Shown: piece after piece, positions 18,470 through 27,130 of the stretch
Layout of the letters: every line of letters begins with the position of its first letter
Numbering within the stretch: position 1 is the stretch's first letter
Assembly (NCBI RefSeq): GCF_030466625.1
Contig: NZ_JADEVT010000013.1
Span: forward strand, 1-64,000
Direction: 5' to 3'
DNA length: 64,000 bases
Origin: Nocardioides sp. ChNu-153
Lineage (GTDB): Bacteria; Actinomycetota; Actinomycetes; Propionibacteriales; Nocardioidaceae
Notes under the pieces: model-generated
Databases searched by the model: none
What the model saw: only the letters and a program-made list of their open reading frames with translations
Told to the model about the DNA's origin: nothing
Program-made: the position numbers and the translations under genes

Positions 18470-19189
18470 TCAGCTCTCGGCACTGACGAGCGTGCCGATC
18501 CTCTCACCCTTCACGACCCGGAGGATGTTGCCCTCGGGCTCCATGCCGAACACGACCATCGGCAGCTTGTTCTCGCCGCACAGGGCGAACGCCGTCTGGT
18601 CCATGATGCGCAGCCCGCGGCTGATGGCCTCCTTGTAGGTGACCGCGTCGAGCTTGACCGCGTCGGGGTTGGTGCGCGGGTCGTCGGAGTAGACCCCGTC
18701 GACGCCGCTCTTCGCCACCAGCACGACGTCGCACTTGGACTCGAGCGCGCGCTGCACCGCCACCGTGTCGGTGGAGAAGAACGGCATGCCCATGCCGGCG
18801 CCGAAGATGACGACGCGACCCTTCTCCATGTGCCGGATCGCGCGGCGCGGGATGTAGGGCTCCGCGACCTGGCCCATCGTGATGGCGGTCTGCACGCGCG
18901 TGTCGACGCCCATCTTCTCCAGGAAGTCCTGCAGAGCGAGGCAGTTCATGACGATGCCGAGCATGCCCATGTAGTCGGCACGGACCCGGTCCATGCCGCG
19001 CTGCTGCAGCTCCGCGCCGCGGAAGAAGTTGCCCCCACCCGTCACCACGGCCACCTGGACGCCGGCGTTGGCGACGGCCGCGACCTCCTGGGCGATCTTC
19101 TGCACGACGTCGGGGTCGACGCCCACGCTCCCCCCGCCGAAGACCTCGCCGGAGAGCTTGAGCAGGACACGACGGTAGGCGGTGGTCAC
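18470..19189 (-). CDS. pyrH: UMP kinase
   Basis: Phosphorylates UMP to UDP, feeding RNA and cell-wall nucleotide pools. The 239-residue protein belongs to the amino-acid-kinase fold: [11 protein letters not shown] at the start, [10 protein letters not shown] for phosphate binding, [14 protein letters not shown], and the uridine site [16 protein letters not shown] at 19189 has AAGGGA five bases upstream. It follows tsf after a 217-bp gap that carries a large hairpin (19276-19332), so read-through from tsf is probably partial. Confidence 0.97.
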   Translation of the reverse strand: MTTAYRRVLLKLSGEVFGGGSVGVDPDVVQKIAQEVAAVANAGVQVAVVTGGGNFFRGAELQQRGMDRVRADYMGMLGIVMNCLALQDFLEKMGVDTRVQTAITMGQVAEPYIPRRAIRHMEKGRVVIFGAGMGMPFFSTDTVAVQRALESKCDVVLVAKSGVDGVYSDDPRTNPDAVKLDAVTYKEAISRGLRIMDQTAFALCGENKLPMVVFGMEPEGNILRVVKGERIGTLVSAES

Positions 19190-19275
19190 GGGGTTCCCTT
19201 CGATCGGACGACGTGCGGGCGGACGCCGCGCGCTCCCCGGCCCGACGGCCGGGGACGCGGAGGCGCCGGGCACGA

Positions 19276-19332
19276 CGAAGGCCGGCCCGTGACGGCGGGA
19301 TCGCTCCACGTCACACGGACCGGCCTCCTTCG
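19276..19332 (-). terminator. Large imperfect hairpin between tsf and pyrH
   Basis: CGAAGGCCGG and CCCGTGACG pair with CGTCACACGG and ACCGGCCTCCTTCG around a 14-base loop, with few mismatches. It lies just after tsf and probably terminates or attenuates transcription into pyrH. Confidence 0.6.
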
Positions 19333-19406
19333 TGCGGTGGCGGGGAGGTCCCCGCCGGGTCGGGTCGCTGCCGGGGCAGCGGCCCAACCCTACTGGCCGG
19401 AGGGCC

Positions 19407-20219
19407 TCAGGCGCCGACCTCGAAGCGCGCGAAGCGCGTGACGCTCGTGCCGGCGGCCTCGAGGACCTGCTTGACCGACTTCTTGTTCTCCGTGACCGAC
19501 GGCTGCTCGAGGAGCACGACGTCCTTGAAGAAGGAGTTGAGGCGACCCTCGGCGATCTTCGCCGCGACCTGCTCGGGCTTGCCCTCCTCCTGCGCCTGGG
19601 CCTGGGCGATCTCCCGCTCCTTGGCCACGACGTCCGCGGGGACCTCGTCGCGCGTCAGGTACTGCGGGCGCATCGCGGCGGCCTGCATGGCAGCGCCACG
19701 GGCGGCCTCGGCGTCGCCGGTGTACTCGACCAGCACGCCGACGGCGGGCGGCAGGTCGGCGGAGCGGCGGTGCAGGTAGACGACGACGGGGCCGTCGAAC
19801 ACGGCCACCTGGCCGAGCTCGATCTTCTCGCCGATCTTCACGGCGAGGGCCTCGACGAGCTCGCCGACCGTCTGGTCGCCGACCTGGACGGCCTTGAGCG
19901 CCTCGGCGTCGGCCGGCTTGGCCTCGGCGGCGGCGTCGGCGATCTGCTGGGCGGCGGCGACGAAGTCGTCACCCTTCGCGACGAAGTCCGTCTCGCTCTT
20001 GAGCTCGACGAGGGCGGTGCCCGAGGTCGCGACGAGACCGGCGGCGGTCTCGCGCTCGGCGCCGCGCGCGGCGGCCTTGGCGGCACCCTTGACGCGGAGC
20101 AGCTCGACGGCCTTGTCGAAGTCGCCGTCGGTCTCGGTCAGTGCCTTCTTGCAGTCCATCATGCCCGCGGCGGTGAGCTCGCGGAGCTTCTTGACGTCAG
20201 CGGCAGAGAAGCTGGCCAT
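19407..20219 (-). CDS. tsf: Translation elongation factor Ts
   Basis: EF-Ts recharges EF-Tu with GTP. The 270-residue protein has the N-terminal UBA-like domain ([20 protein letters not shown]), the core signature [11 protein letters not shown], and a second subdomain with [20 protein letters not shown] and [21 protein letters not shown] at 20219 has a GGAAGAAGAG stretch upstream. It follows rpsB in the usual order, separated by a perfect hairpin at 20269-20307. Confidence 0.98.
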   Translation of the reverse strand: MASFSAADVKKLRELTAAGMMDCKKALTETDGDFDKAVELLRVKGAAKAAARGAERETAAGLVATSGTALVELKSETDFVAKGDDFVAAAQQIADAAAEAKPADAEALKAVQVGDQTVGELVEALAVKIGEKIELGQVAVFDGPVVVYLHRRSADLPPAVGVLVEYTGDAEAARGAAMQAAAMRPQYLTRDEVPADVVAKEREIAQAQAQEEGKPEQVAAKIAEGRLNSFFKDVVLLEQPSVTENKKSVKQVLEAAGTSVTRFARFEVGA

Positions 20220-20268
20220 GGTCTCTTCTTCCTCTGGCTTCCTGGGGGTCGGTAGGTGGTCCCACGGC

Positions 20269-20307
20269 GCGCCGGGCCCGCAGACGAGACGTCCGCGGGC
20301 CCGGCGC
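20269..20307 (-). terminator. Attenuator-like hairpin between rpsB and tsf
   Basis: GCGCCGGGCCCGC at 20269-20281 pairs perfectly with GCGGGCCCGGCGC at 20295-20307 (13 bp, 13-base loop). It probably limits read-through from rpsB to tsf, as known for this gene pair in other bacteria. Confidence 0.7.
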
Positions 20308-20324
20308 ACCGGTGCTGGAGAGGC

Positions 20325-21302
20325 TCAGGCCTCGGAGGGAGCGGCCTCGGCCTCGGGGGCCTCGGTCGCAGCCTCGGTCGCGGCCTCGGCGGTCGCAGCC
20401 TCCGACGGGGCGGCGTCGGCCGGGGCGGCCTCGGCAGCGGCGTCGGATGCGGCACCCTCGGAGGAGGCGCCGGTGGACTCGCCCGCCGGGACGTCGCCCG
20501 CCTCGCCGCCGGTGGCGGCGACGGCGGCCTGCTCGGCCTCACCCGTCAGCAGCTCGCGCTCCCACTCGGCCAGCGGCTCCTGCGCGGCCGCGGCGTCGCC
20601 CGACTTGCCACCGGAGCGCTCGATGAGGCCCTCGGCGACGGCGTCGGCGACGACGCGGGTCAGCAGGCCGACGGCGCGGATCGCGTCGTCGTTGCCCGGG
20701 ATCGGGAAGTCGACCTCGTCGGGGTCGCAGTTGGAGTCGAGGATGCCGATGATCGGGATGCGCAGCTTGCGCGCCTCCTCGACCGCCAGGTGCTCCTTGT
20801 TCGTGTCGACGATCCACACCGCGGAGGGGGTGCGGCTCATCTCGCGGATGCCGCCGAGCGTCTTGTCGAGCTTGTCGCGCTCGCGCTTGAGCTGCAGCAG
20901 CTCCTTCTTCGTGCGACCGGAACCGGCCACGTTGTCGAAGTCGAGCTCGTCGAGCTCCTTGAGGCGGTTGATCCGCTGGTGCACGGTCTGGAAGTTGGTG
21001 AGCATGCCGCCCAGCCACCGCTGGTTCACGTAGGGCATGCCGACGCGGCGCGCCTGCTCGGCGATCGCCTCCTGCGCCTGCTTCTTGGTGCCGACGAACA
21101 TGATCGTGCCGCCCTTGGCCACCGTCTCCTTGACGAAGGCGTAGGAGCGGTCGATGTAGGCCAGCGACTGCTGCAGGTCGATGATGTAGATGCCGTTGCG
21201 GTCCGTGAGGATGAACCGCTTCATCTTGGGGTTCCAGCGACGGGTCTGGTGCCCGAAGTGGACGCCGCTCTCGAGGAGCTGGCGCATGGTCACGACTGCC
21301 AT
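20325..21302 (-). CDS. rpsB: 30S ribosomal protein S2 with acidic C-terminal tail
   Basis: S2 binds the head-body junction of the 30S subunit. The first 245 residues match the family ([63 protein letters not shown]). The remaining ~75 residues are an Ala/Glu/Ser-rich tail with no fold, making 325 residues against about 240 in E. coli. ATG at 21302 is preceded by GGAGAAGAG. Transcription probably starts near 21548 from a TTGGCC-TACGCT promoter, giving a leader of about 245 nt. Confidence 0.97.
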   Translation of the reverse strand: MAVVTMRQLLESGVHFGHQTRRWNPKMKRFILTDRNGIYIIDLQQSLAYIDRSYAFVKETVAKGGTIMFVGTKKQAQEAIAEQARRVGMPYVNQRWLGGMLTNFQTVHQRINRLKELDELDFDNVAGSGRTKKELLQLKRERDKLDKTLGGIREMSRTPSAVWIVDTNKEHLAVEEARKLRIPIIGILDSNCDPDEVDFPIPGNDDAIRAVGLLTRVVADAVAEGLIERSGGKSGDAAAAQEPLAEWERELLTGEAEQAAVAATGGEAGDVPAGESTGASSEGAASDAAAEAAPADAAPSEAATAEAATEAATEAPEAEAAPSEA

Positions 21303-21694
21303 GATGTTCTCTTCTCCGGGAGACGCACCCGTGCCGCCCGCCCTTGGCACGGCGCGGGCGCCGTGAGGTGCGGACCGGGAGCGGAGCTCCTGATCGATTC
21401 CCAGTTGTCGCGGCCGGCGGGTGCCGGTCGCCCTGACGCCCGCGCGCGGCCGGACCGGCCGACGGCCGGACTGAGGACCGCACCCGCGACGGCCACGGGA
21501 TGGCGCCACGGACTGCGAGCGTGCGAAGTCAACCCACGAAGGGCTGCGCGGCACAGCGTAGTGCGGCACGACGGCGGGGGCCAATCGAGCCGGTCCGAGC
21601 CGGTACCCGTCCCCAGGCCGGCCCGTCGGGGCGCCCGTCCACAGCGGACGGAGACCTCGCCACCGGCCGGCACGGTCCGTCGGAGAGTGGCGCG
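21303..21694. other. Divergent intergenic region: rpsB leader and promoters
   Basis: A 392-bp gap between rpsB (minus) and the M23 peptidase gene (plus). It holds the probable rpsB promoter and a G+C-rich leader of about 245 nt with several short inverted repeats, and on the plus strand the region upstream of the peptidase gene, where GAGCCGGT occurs twice. No coding region is evident. Confidence 0.6.
21555..21584 (-). promoter_or_regulatory. Probable rpsB promoter
   Basis: On the minus strand TTGGCC (21584-21579) and TACGCT (21560-21555) are 18 bases apart. The same -35 and spacing occur before the DUF177 gene at 62207-62236. The predicted RNA start is near 21548. Confidence 0.5.
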
Positions 21695-22363
21695 GTGAGC
21701 ATCCTCCCCCGGCCCCGCAGCCGCCGTACCCGCCCCTGTCCCGCGGTCGTCGTGCTGGTGGTCGCGGCGCTGACGGTGCTGGCGACGCCGTCCACCGCCC
21801 CGGCCCTCGCCGCCCCCGACCCGGTGCCGGTCGGCACCTGGCCGCTGGCACCGCAGCCCGAGGTCGTCCGCACCTTCGACCCGCCCGAGAACCCGTACGG
21901 CGCCGGTCACCGCGGGGTGGACCTCCTCGGGCGCCCGGGCCAGACGGTGGTGGCCGCGTTGCCCGGTCGGGTGTCCTTCGCGGGGCCGCTGGCGGGGCGC
22001 GGCGTGGTCGTGGTCGACCACGGCGCGACCCGCACGACGTACGAGCCGGTGACCGCGAGCGTCGCGGTCGGCGACGAGGTCGCTGCGGGGGCACCGCTCG
22101 GCACGCTCGTGGCGGCCGGGTCGCACTGCCGCCCGCGCGCCTGCCTGCACTGGGGCTGGCGGGAGGGCGACACCTACCTCGACCCGTTGCTCCTCGTCGG
22201 TGCCGGGCCGGTGCGGCTGGTGCCGCTCGACGGCCTCGCCCGTCCGGCCGAGGCCGGGGTGCGCCGACCGTACGACGGCTGGTCCCCGCCCGCGGCCCGC
22301 CCGGCGGTGCTCGCGACGTGGCGGTCGGCGGCGCTCGCGGTCGGGGCGGCGCTGGGCGGGTGA
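21695..22363 (+). CDS. Secreted M23 (LytM-like) peptidase domain protein
   Basis: A 222-residue exported protein: basic N-terminus, hydrophobic signal (about residues 17-40, ending ALA-A), then an M23 domain. The first zinc motif HRGVDLL (His72, Asp76) is intact. In the second motif the usual HxH is replaced by C-L-H (Cys150, His152, in ACLHWG), with another Cys at 145 that may pair with Cys150. It may thus be a non-classical or inactive peptidoglycan endopeptidase. GTG at 21695 has GGAGAG seven bases upstream. It is a lone plus-strand gene converging on xerC. Confidence 0.83.
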   Translation: MSILPRPRSRRTRPCPAVVVLVVAALTVLATPSTAPALAAPDPVPVGTWPLAPQPEVVRTFDPPENPYGAGHRGVDLLGRPGQTVVAALPGRVSFAGPLAGRGVVVVDHGATRTTYEPVTASVAVGDEVAAGAPLGTLVAAGSHCRPRACLHWGWREGDTYLDPLLLVGAGPVRLVPLDGLARPAEAGVRRPYDGWSPPAARPAVLATWRSAALAVGAALGG

Positions 22364-22386
22364 GGAGGGCCCGGCCGGCGCGCGGA

Positions 22387-22461
22387 TGGCGCCTAGGCGC
22401 GGGGTGGCGTCTAGGCGCGCGGGTGGCGTCTAGGCGCGCGGGTGGCGTCTAGGCGCGGGGG
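22387..22461. repeat. 19-bp tandem repeat at the xerC 3' end
   Basis: Four copies of TGGCGTCTAGGCGCGCGGG (18, 19, 19 and 19 bp from 22387, 22405, 22424 and 22443). Each contains a near-palindrome GCGTCTAGGCGC. The xerC stop codon (TAG on the minus strand, 22449-22451) lies in the copy nearest xerC. Confidence 0.9.
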
Positions 22462-23579
22462 TGCGCCTGCCGGTACGCCGCGCGCAGCCGGTCGGCGCTC
22501 ACGTGCGTGTAGATCTGGGTGGTCGCCAGGGACGAGTGGCCGAGCAGCTCCTGGACGGTCCGGAGGTCGGCGCCGCCCTCGAGCAGGTGGGTGGCCGCCG
22601 AGTGGCGCAGACCGTGCGGGGCGATGTCCGGGGCGTCCGGCACCGCGGCGATCCGCCGGTGGACGGTCGTGCGGACCGTGCGCGGGTCGATCCGTCCCCC
22701 GCGGGCACCGAGCAGGAGCGCCCGCCCGGAGCGTTCCGTGGCGAGGACCCCTCGCACCGCCAGCCACGCGTCGAGCGCACGGGCGGCCGGGACGCCGTAG
22801 GGGACGGAGCGCTCCTTGCGGCCCTTGCCCAGCACCCGCAGCACCCGTCGTCCCGGGTCGGGCGCGTCGAGGTCCAGCGCGGTCAGCTCGCCGACACGGA
22901 TCCCGGTCGCATAGAGCAGCTCGAGGACCGCCACGTCACGGACGGCCACGGCGCGGGCGACGGCGTCACCCTCGAACGCGGCGCCGTCTGCACCGCCCGC
23001 GTGGCCCGCGTCGGCGTCGGCGTCGGCGCCGCCCGCGTCGCCGCCGGCGTCACGCGCAGGGGCCAGGGCGTGCCGGGCGGCGGCGTCCAGCAGGGCCCGC
23101 GCCTCGTCCTGCGTCAGCACGGCGGGCAGCGTGCGGTGCGGCCGCGGTGACGCCAGGGATGCGCCGACGTCGGCCGGGGCACGCCCCGTGCGGGCGAGCC
23201 AGGCCGTGAACACGCGGGCCGCGGTCGCCCGGCGGCCGATGGTCGTGCGGGCGCGGCCGGTGCTCTGCTGCCGGGCCAGCCAGCTGCGGAGCACCCGGAG
23301 GTCGAGGTCCTCGGCGCGATCGATCCCCGCGCGCCCGGCGTGCTCGAGCAGCGCGGCCACGTCACCCAGGTAGGCCCGCACGGTGTGCTCGGTGAGGTCG
23401 CGCTCGTGCCGCAGGTGGACCTCGTACTGCCCCAGCAGACGGGCGAACCCCTCCGAGAGGTGCTCCCCGGCGGGCTGTCGGCCGCCCGCAGCAGGCTCCC
23501 CGGCACCCGCCGCGGCACCCCCGTCGGCAGGCTGTGCCGAGCCTGGGGGCGCAACGTCCGTGGCGCGGGGCGAGGTCAC
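22449..23579 (-). CDS. xerC: Tyrosine recombinase XerC
   Basis: Site-specific recombinase that resolves chromosome dimers with XerD. The 376-residue protein has an N-terminal SAM-like core-binding domain (about 42-140) and a catalytic domain with the full set: Arg228 (GIRVGEL), Lys252 (GKGRKER), His322/Arg325 ([16 protein letters not shown]), His348 (LLGHSS) and nucleophile Tyr357 (TTQIYTHV). Two oddities: a 40-residue Ala/Gly/Pro N-terminal extension and a Gly/Ala/Asp-rich insertion at about 177-203. GTG at 23579 lies six bases after TAGACT, suggesting leaderless translation. Confidence 0.95.
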   Translation of the reverse strand: MTSPRATDVAPPGSAQPADGGAAAGAGEPAAGGRQPAGEHLSEGFARLLGQYEVHLRHERDLTEHTVRAYLGDVAALLEHAGRAGIDRAEDLDLRVLRSWLARQQSTGRARTTIGRRATAARVFTAWLARTGRAPADVGASLASPRPHRTLPAVLTQDEARALLDAAARHALAPARDAGGDAGGADADADAGHAGGADGAAFEGDAVARAVAVRDVAVLELLYATGIRVGELTALDLDAPDPGRRVLRVLGKGRKERSVPYGVPAARALDAWLAVRGVLATERSGRALLLGARGGRIDPRTVRTTVHRRIAAVPDAPDIAPHGLRHSAATHLLEGGADLRTVQELLGHSSLATTQIYTHVSADRLRAAYRQAHPRA

Positions 23580-23585
23580 CCGGCG

Positions 23586-23591
23586 AGTCTA
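23586..23591 (-). promoter_or_regulatory. -10 box, leaderless start of xerC
   Basis: TAGACT on the minus strand, six bases before the GTG at 23579; no ribosome binding site. Confidence 0.5.
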
Positions 23592-23637
23592 GGAACGGCG
23601 CTCCCCCGGGTCCGGACGCCACGCGGCCGGCCCCGTC

Positions 23638-23755
23638 GACCACGCGGCCGGCCACGCGGCCGGCCACCCGGCTCGGCCACCCGGCTCGGCCACCCGGCCG
23701 GCCACCCGGCTCGGCCACCCGGCCGGCCACCCGGCCGGCCACCCGGCTCGGCCCG
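23638..23755. repeat. 12-13 bp tandem repeat array between dprA and xerC
   Basis: About nine to ten head-to-tail copies of GGCCACCCGGC followed by TC or C, so units are 12 or 13 bp. The array fills most of the gap between the dprA stop and the xerC promoter. Confidence 0.85.
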
Positions 23756-23768
23756 CCGCGTCGACCGG

Positions 23769-24905
23769 TCACGCGATCGCGCGTCGCGCCAGGCGCCAGC
23801 CCGTGCCGCCCTCCTCGACCAGCCCCTCGCGGCGCAGGACCCACAGCTCGCGCTCGGTGACGTCGACGGCGATGCCCGCCGTGCGGGCCACGGCCTGGGT
23901 GGTTGCTCCGCGCACCACGGGCACCGCGTCGAGCACCTGCTGCTGGCGACCGGTGAGCCCGTCGCGGATGCGGGGCGCCTCGCGCAGCGGTGGCAGGAGT
24001 GCGTCGCCGGCGTCGCCGGTGACCTCCCGGACGTCCGCGCCGCTCGTGACGAGCAGACCCGCGCGGGTGCGGATCAGCTCGTGGACGCCCTGGGAGAGGC
24101 CGCTCGTCACCGGCCCGGGGACGCCCATCACGACCCGGTTGAGCCGCTCGGCCCACCCCGCCGTGTTGAGGGCGCCGCTGCGCACGGCGGCCTCGACCAC
24201 CACCGTGCCCCGAGAGAGGGCGGCGATGAGGCGGTTGCGGGCGAGGAAGCGGATGCGCGTCGGCGCCCCGCCGAGCGGCGCCTCGGACACGATCGCCCCG
24301 CGGTCGCCGATCACCTCGAGCAGCGCCTCGTGCGCGGAGGGATAGGCCCGGTCCACGCCGCAGGCGAGGACCGCGACGGTGTCGCCACCGGCGGCGAGGG
24401 CGCCGCGGTGCGCCGCCTGGTCGACGCCGAAGGCGGCGCCCGAGACCGTGCACCACCCGTTCGTCGCGAGGTCGGCCCCGAGGTCGGCGGCGACGGTGCC
24501 GCCGTACGTCGTGGCCGCCCGCGAGCCCACCACGGCGACCGAGTGCCGGGTGCGGTCGAGGCGCAGCGGACCGCGCACCCACAGCCCGACGGGCACCTCG
24601 GCCCGGCGGTGCAGGGCGGCGTGGTCGGCGAGGTCGTCGAGCGGCGCGGGCCACTCCTCGTCGCCCGGCACCACGAACCGGACGCCCTGGCGCAGCGCCT
24701 GCTCGAGCCGGCGCTCGGGCCGCACCCCCGCGAGCCGGGTGGCGACGTCGCTCAGCGTGCCGTCGAGGTCCCGCTCGGCGAGGAGCGCGTCGTACAGCTC
24801 GACCGCCCCCATCGTGCGCGCCAGCCGCAGCAGGCGGGGGTCGCCGGGCTCGGCGAGGTGGCTCAGCGCGACCCGGGCGATCCGCTCCGCGTCGTCCACG
24901 CTCAT
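23769..24905 (-). CDS. dprA: DNA-processing protein DprA
   Basis: DprA loads RecA on incoming single-stranded DNA in transformation. The 378-residue protein has the Rossmann-like core: VAVVGSRAATTYGGTVA, SGAAFGVDQAAHRGAL, VLACGVDRAYPSAHEALL, SEAPLGGAPTRIRFLARNRLIAALS and VVEAAVRSGALNTAGWA. The C-terminal ~70 residues form a winged-helix-like DprA-WH domain. ATG at 24905 overlaps the comM stop as ATGA. In actinobacteria without known competence this gene is kept with comM, so its role may be in recombination generally. Confidence 0.95.
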   Translation of the reverse strand: MSVDDAERIARVALSHLAEPGDPRLLRLARTMGAVELYDALLAERDLDGTLSDVATRLAGVRPERRLEQALRQGVRFVVPGDEEWPAPLDDLADHAALHRRAEVPVGLWVRGPLRLDRTRHSVAVVGSRAATTYGGTVAADLGADLATNGWCTVSGAAFGVDQAAHRGALAAGGDTVAVLACGVDRAYPSAHEALLEVIGDRGAIVSEAPLGGAPTRIRFLARNRLIAALSRGTVVVEAAVRSGALNTAGWAERLNRVVMGVPGPVTSGLSQGVHELIRTRAGLLVTSGADVREVTGDAGDALLPPLREAPRIRDGLTGRQQQVLDAVPVVRGATTQAVARTAGIAVDVTERELWVLRREGLVEEGGTGWRLARRAIA

Positions 24906-26497
24906 CCGACGCCCTCCACCACGGCCAGGCGCAGCGGGCCACCGGTGCGCAGCTGGAGGGCCGTCTCGACCTCGCCCGGCCCCGGGCGGTCGAGGCCCGC
25001 GAGATCGGCCACCGTCCAGGCCAGGCGGTGCACCCGGGTCGCACCCCGCCGCGTGAGCGCACCCGCCACCACCGCGCCCTCGAGCAGGGCCCGCGACGGC
25101 TCGTCGAGGGGCCAGGACTCCCGCAGGGCCGGGGCGGGGGCGTGCGCGTTGAGGCGCCAGCTCGTGCCGGCGTACCGCCGGCGCTGCCGCTGCCGGGCCG
25201 CCGTGACCCGCTCGCGCACCACCGCGGTGCTGTCCCGACGTGCGAACGGGTCCGTCGCGCTGTGCGGCGACGGCGGCTCGAGGCGCCGGACGATGTCGAT
25301 GCGGTCGGCCAGCGGACCGCCCAGCTTGCGCTCGTAGGTGCGCAGCCGGTGGGGCTCGCAGCGGCACGTGGTCGCCGCGGTGCCGCTCCCGGCCTCGCCG
25401 CACGGGCACGGGTTGGCGGCGAGCACGACCATCCCCCGGGCCGGGAACGTCGCCGACTCCTCGCCGCGGGCGATGGTGACCTCGCCGCTCTCCAACGGCT
25501 GGCGCAGCGCCTCGACGACGTCGGCGTTGAACAGCGGGAACTCGTCGAGGAAGAGCACGCCGCCGTGCGCCCGACTGATCTCGCCGGGCCGCACGCGGCC
25601 GGTGCCGCCGCCGAGCAGGCTCGCCGCGCTCGCGTTGTGGTGGGGGGCGAAGTACGGCGGGCGCCGGAACAGCCCGCCCGCCGGCGGCAGCGCCCCGGCG
25701 AGGGAGTGGATGGCCGTCAGCTCGAGCGCCTCGTCGGCCTCCAGGTCGGGGAGGATGCCGGGGATCCGCTCGGCCAGGGAGGTCTTGCCGGCGCCCTTCG
25801 GGCCGGTGAGCAGCAGGTGGTGACCGCCCGCGGCAGCGACCTCGGCGGCGAACAGGGCCTCGGGCACCCCGACGAGATCGGCCATGTCGCCCTCCTCGAG
25901 GCGCTCCTGGCCGCGCCAGGCCAGCAGGTGGCTCGTCGAGTCGGCCGCGACGGGCGGCGCCTCGGGCACCTCGACGCCGCGCAGCTCGGCGACGACCTGG
26001 GCGAGCGAACGCACACCCAGGACCGCCATCCCGGGCACCAGGGCGGCCTCCGCGGCCTGCGGCTCGGGCACGAACACCCGGCGCACGCCCCGGGACGCCG
26101 CCGCCATCACCATCGGCAGCACCCCGGGGACCGGCCGCAACCGCCCCTCGAGGGTGAGCTCGCCGATGAGCACCGCGTCGTCGGTCGGGATCGGGGTCTC
26201 CTTCGCCGTGTCCACCGACGCCGCGAGCACGCCCACGGCGATCGCGAGGTCGAAGTGCGTGCCGCGCTTCGGCAGGTCGGCGGGCGACAGCAGGATCGTG
26301 GTGCGCCGCGTGGTGGGCCACTGGAAGCCCGAGTTCGACACCGCCGTCCGGCACCGGTCGCGGGCCTCGCTCAACGCGGCGTCGGGTCGCCCGACCAGCA
26401 CGGTCGTCACCAGGCCCGGGGACACGTCGACCTGGATGTCGATCAGGTGGCCGACCGCCCCCTGCAGGGCGATCGTCTGGGTCGTCGCGACGGGCAT
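24902..26497 (-). CDS. comM: YifB/ComM family AAA+ ATPase (Mg chelatase-like)
   Basis: ComM-type AAA+ helicase that promotes branch migration during integration of transforming DNA. The 531-residue protein has an N-terminal Lon-protease-like domain (VGRPDAALSEARDRCRTA, ADLPKRGTHFDLAIA), a central AAA+ domain with Walker A LTGPKGAGKTSLAERIPG and Walker B VLFLDEFP, and the typical AANPCPCG segment with further Cys residues (CRCEP) that may bind zinc. ATG at 26497 has GAGGG upstream. It overlaps dprA by four bases. A 164-bp non-coding gap separates it from yraN. Confidence 0.95.
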   Translation of the reverse strand: MPVATTQTIALQGAVGHLIDIQVDVSPGLVTTVLVGRPDAALSEARDRCRTAVSNSGFQWPTTRRTTILLSPADLPKRGTHFDLAIAVGVLAASVDTAKETPIPTDDAVLIGELTLEGRLRPVPGVLPMVMAAASRGVRRVFVPEPQAAEAALVPGMAVLGVRSLAQVVAELRGVEVPEAPPVAADSTSHLLAWRGQERLEEGDMADLVGVPEALFAAEVAAAGGHHLLLTGPKGAGKTSLAERIPGILPDLEADEALELTAIHSLAGALPPAGGLFRRPPYFAPHHNASAASLLGGGTGRVRPGEISRAHGGVLFLDEFPLFNADVVEALRQPLESGEVTIARGEESATFPARGMVVLAANPCPCGEAGSGTAATTCRCEPHRLRTYERKLGGPLADRIDIVRRLEPPSPHSATDPFARRDSTAVVRERVTAARQRQRRRYAGTSWRLNAHAPAPALRESWPLDEPSRALLEGAVVAGALTRRGATRVHRLAWTVADLAGLDRPGPGEVETALQLRTGGPLRLAVVEGVG

Positions 26498-26661
26498 CAG
26501 TCGGCCCTCGGCGCGGGTGTGGCTTCTGGACTCATGGGTCACCTCCACCCCCGAGCCTGGGCCCGGGCCGCCGGCCGCGGTACGACGTGCCCCGCCGCTG
26601 TGGAGGGCCGGCGACGCCGCCGGGGTTGGGGACGGGAAGTGGTCTGGGCCGCCCTGGGGGC

Positions 26662-27033
26662 TCAGCCGACGCCGGCGACGTGCTCGACCGATCCGGGGCC
26701 CGTCCGGGGGCGCAGCACCCCGACCACGTCGATGCGGACGTGCCGGGCCCGCACGTCGTGCTCGGCGACCCACCGCGCGCCCAGCCGGCGCAGGCGGTGC
26801 AGCTTCGTCGCCGTGACGGCCTCGAACGGCGAGCCGTAGGCGTCCGAGGAGCGGGTCTTGACCTCGCAGACGACGAGGACGGCGCCGTCGCGCAGCACCA
26901 GGTCGATCTCACCGAGCTCGCAGCGCCAGTTGCGGTCCAGGACGACCATCCCGGCCTCGACGAGGTGGCGCGCGGCCACGTCCTCGCCGTACCGGCCCAG
27001 GCCGAGGTGACGACTCCCCCGCGGTGTGCTCAT
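26662..27033 (-). CDS. UPF0102 family protein YraN
   Basis: A 123-residue predicted nuclease-fold protein. Family hallmarks are LGRYGEDVAARHLVEAGM, LDRNWRCELGEIDLVL and VCEVKTRSS, the last two supplying the Asp-(x)n-Glu-x-Lys residues of a PD-(D/E)XK fold. No activity has been established for most members. ATG at 27033 has GGTGAGG upstream. It precedes comM-dprA in the usual order and follows the tadG-like gene by 91 bp. Confidence 0.93.
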   Translation of the reverse strand: MSTPRGSRHLGLGRYGEDVAARHLVEAGMVVLDRNWRCELGEIDLVLRDGAVLVVCEVKTRSSDAYGSPFEAVTATKLHRLRRLGARWVAEHDVRARHVRIDVVGVLRPRTGPGSVEHVAGVG

Positions 27034-27100
27034 GACGGCCTCACCCCCCGAGCCTGCGCGATCGGCGGCGTCACCGCACCCCGCCCCCCGCCGACCTGTG

Positions 27101-27130
27101 GAGGACGTCTCGACCGAGGACGTCTCAACC
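27101..27130. repeat. 15-bp tandem duplication overlapping the tadG stop
   Basis: GAGGACGTCTCGACC (27101-27115) and GAGGACGTCTCAACC (27116-27130) differ at one base. On the coding strand the second holds the TGA stop and the first has CGA instead. Confidence 0.85.
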
